A stretch of DNA of 64,000 bases from Defluviitaleaceae bacterium. GTDB lineage: Bacteria > Bacillota > Clostridia > Lachnospirales > WQUN01. Below the pieces are notes generated by a model. That model saw nothing but the letters and a program-made list of their open reading frames with translations, was not told the origin of the DNA and did not search any database. Positions 24,536 through 31,577 of this stretch are shown here, one piece after another (within the stretch, counting starts at the first letter, position 1; every line of letters starts with the position of its first letter). A program made the translations under genes and the position numbers. The stretch is from NCBI GenBank assembly GCA_009780585.1, contig WQZS01000002.1, forward strand, positions 219,222 to 283,221, given 5' to 3'.

Positions 24536-25392
24536 TATCTCTTCTTCACGATGGGTTGCAACGCGGACAGCGGCGCGCCCGTTTCATAAGAAATCCGAAC
24601 CTCCAGCGCGTCGCCCGCGTTCACTTCGATCGGGGTTTCCAAGGGATGCACCAAATAATTATTGTACCAATCGGTAATGGCCTGCGTTTCGGGCTCGACG
24701 GCCAGCAGATTCTTCGTAATAAAACGCAAAGCGTTGACCGTTCCGTCAACCGTAACGGGCAATGTACCGTTCCATTCGATGCAAAAATCAAAGGGCTGGG
24801 CGTACAGTACCTGATGGTACACGACGGGGTCGCCCAGCGCGGTAAGGTCGGGATTTTCCGCGTAGGGGTCGTTAAACATGGGGACGGCGGCGCGATATCC
24901 GTGGAATTCGAAGGGATGATACACGGGCTGTACGGCCTGTATCGCGGCAAAGGGAATAAAGATCGGCAGCGGCTCGCCGTATTTGTTTATGTAATTGCGC
25001 TTGAACGCGTCGATGACTTGCATTTGTTTTTCACGCAGGAGGCCGACGTGCAGCATTTCGCAAATAACTATGTCAATCGGCTCGGGCGGGACAAAACCGC
25101 GCGCGTCGCCGTGGATTAACTCCACACGCTCGCCGTTCGGGTTTGCGGCCAAGATGCGGCGCGCCTCGCTTACAAGCTCGGGGTTGTATTCCACATAATA
25201 GACCTTGCGCGCCTGTTGCGCGGCGAAGAACGAAAGCACGCCCGTCCCGCCGCCAAGCTCGGCCACGGCGGCATCCGGCTGTACGACTTGGCCGATCGCG
25301 GCTTTAAACCCGCCCATACGCGCCGCGTCCAGGAGCATGTTGTGGTGATAATGCAAGGGGATAAATTGGCCGAGTTCGTTTTTAGCGTCCAT
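24535..25392 (-). CDS. Class I SAM-dependent methyltransferase, PRMT-like
   Basis: The protein has 285 residues from the ATG at 25392 with GAGGTG 6 bases upstream; a TTG at 25404 extends the frame but lacks a site. The SAM-binding motif is VAELGGGTGVLSFFAAQQA, then VYYVEYNPEL (acidic end of strand 2) and ELIHGDARGF. The sequence IDIVICEMLHVGLLREKQM places two Glu residues as in the 'double-E' loop of protein arginine methyltransferases (SEWMGY.LL.E), and a C-terminal beta barrel follows. Bacterial PRMT-like proteins are uncommon and their substrates mostly unknown. The gene overlaps the ABC gene downstream by one base and the small ORF upstream by 11 bases, so the three form one unit. Confidence 0.75.
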   Translation of the reverse strand: MDAKNELGQFIPLHYHHNMLLDAARMGGFKAAIGQVVQPDAAVAELGGGTGVLSFFAAQQARKVYYVEYNPELVSEARRILAANPNGERVELIHGDARGFVPPEPIDIVICEMLHVGLLREKQMQVIDAFKRNYINKYGEPLPIFIPFAAIQAVQPVYHPFEFHGYRAAVPMFNDPYAENPDLTALGDPVVYHQVLYAQPFDFCIEWNGTLPVTVDGTVNALRFITKNLLAVEPETQAITDWYNNYLVHPLETPIEVNAGDALEVRISYETGAPLSALQPIVKKR

Positions 25393-25630
25393 GCTGCACC
25401 TCAATAATAATTAAATAGGCTGTTGATTCCAAAATTTCTTGGAATTTTTCAATTTCGGAATCCAAAAAGCCCGTTACTTCGCTCCATTCGTATGAAGGCA
25501 AGTAACAGGTCGCCGAATTAAACCCACCGTATATCGGTTTTTCGATATACACCTTTACACGGTTATCCCGTAAAATTTCCGAGTGAACGATTTCAGTTTC
25601 GTCCTCAAGCTGTATAAAAGGATACATCAT
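25382..25630 (-). CDS. Small conserved-looking protein of unknown function
   Basis: The protein has 82 residues from an ATG at 25630, with AAAGGTG 9 bases upstream. It has an acidic, mixed alpha/beta composition (MYPFIQLEDETEIVHSE.....VKVYIEKPIYGGFNSATCYLP..EW), with no signal peptide or membrane helix. The stop overlaps the start of the methyltransferase gene by 11 bases, which supports it as a real translated gene at the head of the methyltransferase-ABC unit. I do not recognise the family. Its start region overlaps the promoter of the divergent candidate ncRNA. Confidence 0.6.
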   Translation of the reverse strand: MMYPFIQLEDETEIVHSEILRDNRVKVYIEKPIYGGFNSATCYLPSYEWSEVTGFLDSEIEKFQEILESTAYLIIIEVQHGR

Positions 25631-25636
25631 AATAAT

Positions 25637-25666
25637 TTGCACCTTTCGTTATCCATATGATAGAAT
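25637..25666 (+). promoter_or_regulatory. Promoter of the second candidate ncRNA
   Basis: TTGCAC (25637-25642), 18 bases, TAGAAT (25661-25666) with TGA directly before the -10. The same extended TGATAGAAT precedes the tRNA pair at 33171-33179. Confidence 0.65.
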
Positions 25667-25672
25667 GTGTCC

Positions 25673-25936
25673 GTAACAAAACCGCAGTAACCGTGAGTGT
25701 CGGCAAACACCCGCGGCGAGTGTAGGGATATAAGGCATCACCTAACACACACAGGCTTGCGGCCTGCTACTGCGCAATCGAAGTGTAGCACTTGTTTATG
25801 CCTATTTCAATGATAATAGCGCGTGGATGTGTTATTTTGGATTGTTGCAACCCGGCGGCGGAGCATGAACCGTTTAATCGGATGATTTTTGGTGTGTAGG
25901 TGATGGCAGGTTTCTGCCGTCCTTGCACACTTTTTT
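25673..25936 (+). ncRNA. Candidate structured non-coding RNA of about 264 nt
   Basis: A promoter (25637-25666) and a strong terminator (25892-25936) bound a stretch with no credible ORF. Clear hairpins: GUGU/ACAC around CGGCAA, CAGGC-UUGCG-GCCUG, UGCUAC/GUAGCA with a 14-base loop, and the terminator itself. Purine-rich single-stranded spacers such as GAGUGUAGGGAUAUAAGG separate them. The number of hairpins and the conserved-looking spacers are more than a leader peptide or a simple 5' UTR would need, and the terminator cuts it off from the lipoprotein gene 240 bases downstream. I considered 6S, SRP, tmRNA and raiA-type RNAs; size and layout are compatible with a raiA- or 6S-like class, but I cannot assign it. 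Confidence 0.55.
25892..25936 (+). terminator. Rho-independent terminator of the second ncRNA
   Basis: GTGTG..AGG...GGCAG-GTTT-CTGCC..CCT..CACAC followed by TTTTTT. Confidence 0.85.
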
Positions 25937-25940
25937 GTTG

Positions 25941-25988
25941 GCATACCTTTGGGGCGGTGCAGAAATTAATGTTCCGCCCGAAGGATGC
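25941..25988 (+). repeat. Hairpin containing a repeated GCATACCTT(T/C)GGGGCGG word
   Basis: GCATACCTTTGGGGCGG at 25941-25957 can pair with CCGCCCGAAGGATGC at 25974-25988. The first word recurs with one change at 26603-26619, just after the lipoprotein gene. The rest of the interval up to 26176 shows nothing definable apart from a ribosome binding site. Confidence 0.5.
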
Positions 25989-26176
25989 TTATATCATGTC
26001 CGGAAAGGACGGGGAAGGATGTATTTTAGGTAATTGATTGGTTTTAAAAATCATAAATGCCACCGCAGCCGATAAGAGCGCCCTTGTGGTTCATGCTTCG
26101 GGTACACAGTATAAATGCTGTGTTAATAACGTAAATAAAATCCAAAACACCATATTTATGTAAAGGGGGAAATTGT

Positions 26177-26587
26177 GTGAAAAAAATCGTTTGTTTAACC
26201 GCAATTATAATTCTATCTTTTATCCTTACAGGATGCAGCAGAAGCGGATCCATCGTCGGCACTTGGACGTCGGGCGGTACACGGTATGAATTTAATGACA
26301 ATGGAACTTACAGCATAAATTGGCCTTCAGCTTTTGGTACAAGCAGAGCTTCGGGTACTTATGAAACAAACGGGAACAGGCTCAATTTTTATACCAGCGG
26401 ACTCGGTACCGGGATGATTTCAGGCTACTTGCACCGTACATGGCGTTTTGAAATATCGGGTGATACGATGACGCTAAGAAACGGCAGTACCATGAAAACC
26501 CTCATGCGATCGGGAAGCGGTACGGACGCACAATCAACCCCCGCTCCGGTACCAACACCTGCACCTACGCCGCCGCCACTCGGTTAA
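26177..26587 (+). CDS. Small lipoprotein with lipocalin-like (DUF5640-type) domain
   Basis: The protein has 136 residues from a GTG with AAAGGGGG upstream. The signal peptide MKKIVCLTAIIILSFILTGC ends in the lipobox LTGC, so the mature protein is lipid-anchored at Cys20 on the outer face of the membrane. The mature part GTWTSGGTRYEFNDNGTYSIN....SGTYETNGNRLNFY is the strand pattern of small lipocalin-like DUF5640 domains, and a Pro/Thr-rich tail (VPTPAPTPPP) closes it. The tail probably spans or contacts the cell wall. It stands alone between the ncRNA and a zinc-finger membrane protein. Confidence 0.8.
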   Translation: MKKIVCLTAIIILSFILTGCSRSGSIVGTWTSGGTRYEFNDNGTYSINWPSAFGTSRASGTYETNGNRLNFYTSGLGTGMISGYLHRTWRFEISGDTMTLRNGSTMKTLMRSGSGTDAQSTPAPVPTPAPTPPPLG

Positions 26588-26671
26588 ACAAAAAAACTAA
26601 TAGCATACCTTCGGGGCGGGGCGTATATAAACGCTTCACCTAAAACCATTTATGAAGAAAGGAAAATATCC

Positions 26672-27466
26672 ATGTTTTGTTACCATCACAAAACGCAAAA
26701 CGCGGTGGCGGAATGTAACGGGCCTAATTGCGGAAAGCATATTTGCAAGGATTGCTATGACACTTGGAAGGTCGAAGTCGGGCCTTGGGCGGGGATGCCC
26801 ATATGTTACGATTGTGCAACTACCATGGTGGAATATAACGCATACCTGGCAAACGACACAAAACGGAAAGAGAAGCGTGATTGGATTTTAATTTGTATCC
26901 TCAGCGGTGCAGGTGTTTTAATTATCCCGATTTGGGCAGGGGTAGCGGTCGGCTTCAATGGTTTCCTTGATTTTATTATATTAGTGTGGATAGTACTTGG
27001 CTTTAGCGGCAACGTATGGCATTTCCTCAAACGTCATTTTGCTAACAGCAAAAACGATGTACAGGCAATTAAGGAAAGTTTTAAGGGTTTTGGCATAGGT
27101 GGAGCCGTCGGTGCTACCGCGGGAAGTTTTATTCGTGACATCGTTTATTTTGGTTTGTGTATATTGGCAGGACCCATCGTTCCCTTTGTACGCGTTTTTT
27201 TGGTAAAGAGGAAGATTCGTACATGCGATGAAATTATTAAAAATGACGAAAAATCATTACGATTGATGCAAGATTATATGGCTTATACACAAACCGCGGC
27301 TTTAACCGCCGACAGCGACAATGCGGACGCCGTCATCGCCATAAGTGAAAACTTCGCTGACAATATTCACGCGTTAACTGTAAAAGAAAAAGGAAAAGAT
27401 GCCGCACAACAGGAAGTGCGCACTCATTTTGCACGCGTCGCCGTTGACAGCGAGAAACTGCGTTAA
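26672..27466 (+). CDS. Membrane protein with N-terminal B-box-like zinc finger
   Basis: The protein has 264 residues from an ATG at 26672 with GAAAGGA upstream. The first 50 residues contain CYHHKT..AVAECNGPNCGKHICKDCYD...MPICYDC, the Cys/His spacing of B-box-type zinc fingers often found ahead of bacterial membrane domains. Hydrophobic segments follow at about 70-95, 97-117 and 150-185, then a hydrophilic helical tail. The cytoplasmic zinc finger would bind a protein or peptide partner. No neighbour points to a function. Confidence 0.75.
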   Translation: MFCYHHKTQNAVAECNGPNCGKHICKDCYDTWKVEVGPWAGMPICYDCATTMVEYNAYLANDTKRKEKRDWILICILSGAGVLIIPIWAGVAVGFNGFLDFIILVWIVLGFSGNVWHFLKRHFANSKNDVQAIKESFKGFGIGGAVGATAGSFIRDIVYFGLCILAGPIVPFVRVFLVKRKIRTCDEIIKNDEKSLRLMQDYMAYTQTAALTADSDNADAVIAISENFADNIHALTVKEKGKDAAQQEVRTHFARVAVDSEKLR

Positions 27467-27608
27467 TGTAGTTACATGTGATTCGTTGAAGTTGTTTAAA
27501 ATATATTATTAAGGGGTGGTCTTGTTTGTTTCGCCTCGGGGGACAAGTTAAAGGGTGTTTTTAACAATAAAACTACCGGAGACATTCAATAACAAAAAAG
27601 ACGGTTAC

Positions 27609-27641
27609 TTTAACATCTGCCCAAATTGAGCAGAAGTTAAA
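27609..27641. repeat. Palindromic repeat, degenerate copy A
   Basis: TTTAAC.TCTGC and GCAGA.GTTAAA arms around a 9-base centre; shares the CAGAAGTT arm with copies B (27670-27699) and C (51687-51716). Confidence 0.6.
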
Positions 27642-27669
27642 ACCCACACAACCGGAAAAGTGACTGCTC

Positions 27670-27699
27670 TTTAACTTCTGTCCTACTAGGTCAGAAGTT
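27670..27699. repeat. 27-bp palindromic repeat, copy B
   Basis: A TTT leader, then arms AACTTCTGtCCTA and TAGGTCAGAAGTT around one central base. Twenty-five of 27 positions are identical to copy C, which lies inside addA. It could form a hairpin in RNA, but no T-run follows. Confidence 0.85.
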
Positions 27700-27749
27700 G
27701 GGTTGGATATACCAAAAGAAAAAACGGGATGCCAACACACCGGACACCA

Positions 27750-27936
27750 GTGGGGCGGGGGCGGGTGGATGTTCCATAAGCAGCGCCTACGCAATCGGAC
27801 GATTAACGGCGAACGGGCGCGTTATGTGGTTGGCATCGGGTGCTTGCCAACCGATGCAACCACTTCGCGGACGGAGCCGTTCATCGCCCGATTGCGTTCA
27901 GCGCAGCGTTGGAACATCCGCCCGCCCACGCCCCAC
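27750..27936. repeat. 187-bp imperfect inverted repeat (foldback element)
   Basis: The left arm (27750-27810) and right arm (27876-27936) are about 60 bases each and match closely when one is reversed: GTGGGGCG.GGGCGGG.GGATGTTCCA at the outer end, GCAATCGG.CGAT.AACGGC inside. Pairing continues inwards through GTGGTTG/CAACCAC and GCATCGG/CCGATGC. At the apex GGTTGGCA/TGCCAACC offers a competing stem. Neither arm has a T-run. It lies 96 bases before the antitoxin start. The remaining parts of the 27467-28032 interval show nothing further. Confidence 0.85.
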
Positions 27937-28032
27937 GGAACATAGGTAGGTAAGACAACACCCGTGACAAATAACCAATTGGATTTTACGAATAATTATG
28001 ATACATTTACAACAGCAAAGGAGGCGGATCAT

Positions 28033-28281
28033 ATGCCAAACATTAAACCCGTTTCGGATTTACGGAATTATAACGAAGTCTTACGTGATGTGGATGTCCG
28101 CGAACCCGTATTTTTAACGAAGAACGGACGCGGACGGTATGCGCTTATGGACATACAAGATTTTGAACGTTTACATGCCTCGATTCGGTTATTGTCCGAA
28201 TTGTCCAAAGGTGAAAAATCTGCAAAAGAAAGCGGTTGGTTTTCTATTGAGGAAATCGAAGCGGAATTGGGTATCGCATGA
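28033..28281 (+). CDS. Phd/YefM-family antitoxin
   Basis: The protein has 82 residues from the ATG at 28033, preceded by AAAGGAGG at 28017-28024; the frame opens earlier at a GTG (27964) without a site. MPNIKPVSDLRNYNEVLRDV....PVFLTKNGRGRYALMDIQDFERL is the N-terminal DNA-binding fold of the Phd/YefM group. The C-terminal region with SIEEIEAELGIA would wrap the toxin. The stop overlaps the toxin start (ATGATGA), the standard antitoxin-first order. Such antitoxins repress their own promoter. Confidence 0.93.
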   Translation: MPNIKPVSDLRNYNEVLRDVDVREPVFLTKNGRGRYALMDIQDFERLHASIRLLSELSKGEKSAKESGWFSIEEIEAELGIA

Positions 28282-28616
28282 TGAAATTGCAAGTCACACC
28301 AGCAGCGCGAAATGACTTAAAAGAAATCCGCGCATACATAACAAACGAATTAATGAACCCGCAAGCGGCAATTAACGTTGTTAAACGCATTACAACACGC
28401 ATACGATCACTTATGGATTTTCCCGCGTTGGGTGCGCCGCTGTCGTCCGTTACGGAATTTGATACTGATTACCGTTTCCTCATATGCGGGAATTACATGG
28501 CATTTTATCGGTTCGACGATAGAAATGTGTATATACTCCGTATACTGTACGGCAGACGCGATTTCATTAAAATTCTTTTCGGCATATCAACGGTATCGGG
28601 TGACGAAATCCCATAA
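28278..28616 (+). CDS. RelE/ParE-family toxin
   Basis: The protein has 112 residues, from overlapping ATGs at 28278/28281. LQVTPAARNDLKEIRAYITNEL.NP.AA.....RI...I.SL..FP.LG.PL, then YRFLICGNYMAFYRFDD..VYILRILYGRRDF, is the full RelE/ParE pattern with the usual basic C-terminal strand (RILYGRRD). The ParE subgroup inhibits gyrase and the RelE subgroup cleaves ribosome-bound mRNA; the sequence alone does not decide which. Confidence 0.93.
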   Translation: MMKLQVTPAARNDLKEIRAYITNELMNPQAAINVVKRITTRIRSLMDFPALGAPLSSVTEFDTDYRFLICGNYMAFYRFDDRNVYILRILYGRRDFIKILFGISTVSGDEIP

Positions 28617-28659
28617 CAATGCTACTATGAACCATCTTATCCCCGAAAGGATGCTTCCC

Positions 28660-29664
28660 ATGCCCGAAACAAAACCCTACTACGGTTTTAATTTCCTGTG
28701 GATGTTCGCCAAATGGCGCGAGGATATGAAGCCCGCGCCGCCGGACTTGAAGGAACTGGACTTTGTGGCTAAGCACGGCTTCAATTTTGTGCGTGTGCCG
28801 ACGGATTACCGCTTTTGGACGGAAGGCTTCGATTATATGAAGCCCGACGAGCGGATTTTCGAAGATTACCTCGACAAGTATTTGGAAGAATGTACGAAGC
28901 GCGGGCTGCACATGAGCCTTAACATCCACCGCGCGCCGGGGTACTGCATCAACCGGAACGACATAGAAAAGCATAACCTTTGGGCGGATAAGGAAGCGCA
29001 GGACGCGTTCCTTTTCTTGTGGGAAACCTTCGCCAAGCGGTACAAGGGCGTGGGGAGCGATAAGTTGAGCTTCGATTTGCTTAACGAGCCGCCCAACATC
29101 GGCCAATACGGCTGCACCCGCGATGTGCATGAAAAACTGATGCGCCGCGTCATCGCCGCGATACGCGCCGCCGACCCCGAACGGGAAATCGTGATCGACG
29201 GCTTGGAAGGCGGGCATACGGCCATGCCGGAGCTTGCGGACGCGGGTGTGGTACACAGCGGGCGCGGGTACACACCCTTCCCCGTGAGCCACCATAAAGC
29301 GGAATGGGTGAGCGTGGAAAACATGCCCGAACCGGTATACCCGGGCGAAATGTGGGGCGAATATTGGGACCGAAAAGCGTTGGTGGAATTCTACCAGCCG
29401 TGGCGCGACGTGGAAAAAGCCGGGGCGAAGGTGCATATCGGCGAATTCGGGTGCTACAACAAAACGCCGAACGACATCGCCCTGCGCTGGCTGACGGATT
29501 TGTTCGATGTGTACCGCGAATTCGGCTGGGGGTACGCGCTTTGGAACTTTAAAGGAACCTTCGGGATCATCGACCACGGGCGCGAGGGCGCAAGGTTTGA
29601 AAAGATGGACGGCTTTAACGTGGACAGGGATTTATTCGAGCTGATGGTTAACAACCGCGTATAA
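28660..29664 (+). CDS. Glycoside hydrolase family 5 (cellulase-like), cytoplasmic
   Basis: The protein has 334 residues from the ATG at 28660, with GAAAGG 9 bases upstream. The reading frame extends to 28378 but runs through the toxin gene and is spurious there. GH5 landmarks: FNFVRVPTDYRFW, LHMSLNIHRAPGY, the acid/base Glu in SFDLLNEPPN, and the nucleophile Glu in VHIGEFGCYN, followed by WGYALWNFKG. There is no signal peptide and no binding module, so it probably acts on imported oligosaccharides or glycosides rather than on polymeric cellulose. Its TAA overlaps the ATG of the ABC exporter gene (TAATG), so the two are translated together. Confidence 0.92.
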   Translation: MPETKPYYGFNFLWMFAKWREDMKPAPPDLKELDFVAKHGFNFVRVPTDYRFWTEGFDYMKPDERIFEDYLDKYLEECTKRGLHMSLNIHRAPGYCINRNDIEKHNLWADKEAQDAFLFLWETFAKRYKGVGSDKLSFDLLNEPPNIGQYGCTRDVHEKLMRRVIAAIRAADPEREIVIDGLEGGHTAMPELADAGVVHSGRGYTPFPVSHHKAEWVSVENMPEPVYPGEMWGEYWDRKALVEFYQPWRDVEKAGAKVHIGEFGCYNKTPNDIALRWLTDLFDVYREFGWGYALWNFKGTFGIIDHGREGARFEKMDGFNVDRDLFELMVNNRV

Positions 29665-31529
29665 TGCCGCCGCGTAATAACGCCCCCGCCCCCCCTCCTC
29701 CGCCGATACCCGGGCGGGGACCGCAAGGTAACTTCGGGCGCGGGGGCAACCGCTTCCAGCGGGAACGGGAGCGTCCGAGGAATTTCTTTAAAACGGTGTT
29801 CCGTTTGCTGGGGTATTTCCGCGAGCAATGGTATGCGCTCCCGGTTATATTTGTGTTGAGTTTGGGCGCGACCGCCGCCGCGTTGGTCGGGCCTTTTCTG
29901 ATTGGGCGCGTGATCGACGGGCTTGTATATCCGTATCCCGCACCGGAAGTCACGCGCTTTGCCATTCCCATCTTCACGTTATTGATCATCCTGTATTTTT
30001 GGGATTCCTGCACGCAATTCTTGCAAACGTGGGTGGTGGCGGGCGCGAGCCAACGGTTGGTGCGCAGTATGCGGCACTACCTGTTTAAGCATTTGCAGCG
30101 TCTTCCGATCAAATTCTTTGATTCGTACATGCATGGGGAATTGATGAGCCGCTTATCCAACGATACGGACAATATCGCGGGTATCCTGGGTATGGCGTTG
30201 GTACAGTTGACATCGATTTTGATTACGGTCACGGGCGTTTTGGCGATGATGTTGTGGCTGTCACCGACGATGACCTTCTTCGCGTTGGTGAGCGTTCCGT
30301 TCTTCTTTATCGTGAGCAAGACGATCGGGGCGAAGACGCGCGGGCATTTCCGTGACCAGCAGCTTTCCTTGGGATTGCTTAACGCGAAGATCGAAGAGGA
30401 TATCACCGGGATGGCGGTGATTAAGGCGTACGGTTATGAGCGTAAATCCGTCGCCGACTTTGCTGAAATCAACGAACGCCTGTGTTCCGCGGGTACGCAA
30501 GCGCAGATATGGTCGGGCTTTATCATGCCCGCGATGAACGTGATCAATAATTTGGGCTTGGCGGTCGTGGCTTTCGCGGGAGCGGTGCTGGCGATCAACG
30601 GGAGCATCACCGTGGGGGTGATCGCGTCGTTTATCGCGTACGCGCGGCAGTTCGGGCGGCCGTTGAACGACCTCGCTTCGACGTATAACCAATTGCAATC
30701 CGCGTTGGCCAGCACCGAGCGCGTGTTTGAAATCCTGGATGTGGCGGAAGAAGCCCCCGACGAACCAAGTGCCGCCGAATTGACGCAAACACGGGGGGAC
30801 ATTTCCTTCAAAAACGTACGCTTCGGTTACGAGCCCGGCAAGCCGATCATCAACGATTTTTCCTTCGACGCGCCGAGCGGTTCGGTCATCGCCTTGGTGG
30901 GCCCCACCGGTGCGGGCAAGACGACGATCGTCAACCTGATCACGCGCTTCTACGACATTGACGCGGGAGAAATCCTGTTGGACGGCCAACCCCTGGCGGG
31001 TTATACGCGCAACTCGCTGCGGCGTTCGTTCGGGATCGTTTTACAGGATACATACCTCTTTACGGGCACGATTATCGAGAACCTGCGCTACGGCAACCCC
31101 GCCGCCACCGACGACGAAGTGAAAACCGCCGCGAAACTGGTGGGCGCGGACCGCTTCATCCGTCAGCTCCCCGAGGGGTATCATACAATCCTTTCGGAAA
31201 ACAGCCGTAACCTTTCCTCCGGCCAACGGCAATTGCTGGCGATTACGCGCTGCGTGCTGGCCAACCCGGACATCCTAATCCTGGACGAGGCGACTTCGTC
31301 GGTGGACACACGCACGGAGGTAAAAATACAGGAAGCGATGGGAATGCTTATGCAAGGGCGTACGAGTTTCGTCATCGCGCACCGCCTGCGCACCGTGGCG
31401 GGTGCCGACCGCATACTCGTGGTGGACGGAGGACGCATCGCGGAGCAAGGGAGCCACAGGGAACTGATGGCGCAAGACGGGGTGTATAAACGGATGTTTG
31501 AAATGCAGTTGAAGGGGATTATGACGTGA
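29664..31529 (+). CDS. ABC exporter half-transporter, canonical-site subunit
   Basis: The protein has 621 residues. An N-terminal extension of about 40 residues is Pro/Gly/Arg-rich (APAPPPPPIPGRGP), followed by six membrane helices to about 350. The ATPase domain has Walker A GPTGAGKTT, Walker B DILILDEATSSVD with the catalytic Glu, and H-loop FVIAHRLRT. Its signature is LSSGQRQLL rather than LSGGQ, the variant found in the Glu-bearing subunit of heterodimeric exporters. It is therefore the expected partner of the 22820-24535 protein, although the genes are separated and inverted. It is coupled to the GH5 gene by one-base overlap. Confidence 0.92.
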   Translation: MPPRNNAPAPPPPPIPGRGPQGNFGRGGNRFQRERERPRNFFKTVFRLLGYFREQWYALPVIFVLSLGATAAALVGPFLIGRVIDGLVYPYPAPEVTRFAIPIFTLLIILYFWDSCTQFLQTWVVAGASQRLVRSMRHYLFKHLQRLPIKFFDSYMHGELMSRLSNDTDNIAGILGMALVQLTSILITVTGVLAMMLWLSPTMTFFALVSVPFFFIVSKTIGAKTRGHFRDQQLSLGLLNAKIEEDITGMAVIKAYGYERKSVADFAEINERLCSAGTQAQIWSGFIMPAMNVINNLGLAVVAFAGAVLAINGSITVGVIASFIAYARQFGRPLNDLASTYNQLQSALASTERVFEILDVAEEAPDEPSAAELTQTRGDISFKNVRFGYEPGKPIINDFSFDAPSGSVIALVGPTGAGKTTIVNLITRFYDIDAGEILLDGQPLAGYTRNSLRRSFGIVLQDTYLFTGTIIENLRYGNPAATDDEVKTAAKLVGADRFIRQLPEGYHTILSENSRNLSSGQRQLLAITRCVLANPDILILDEATSSVDTRTEVKIQEAMGMLMQGRTSFVIAHRLRTVAGADRILVVDGGRIAEQGSHRELMAQDGVYKRMFEMQLKGIMT

Positions 31530-31577
31530 ATATTATTTAATTAGAAAAACACGCGAATAAAAAAGGAGTAAATGACG

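Noticed and set aside
26044..26301. Minus-strand frame of 85 codons over the lipoprotein gene start
   Set aside because: No ribosome binding site, and it conflicts with a clear lipoprotein signal peptide on the plus strand.
28378..28659. N-terminal extension of the GH5 frame
   Set aside because: It overlaps the RelE/ParE toxin in another frame, and the GH5 start at 28660 has a proper ribosome binding site.
28567..29577. Open frame of 336 codons on the minus strand
   Set aside because: It is antisense to the GH5 gene, whose catalytic motifs are clear.
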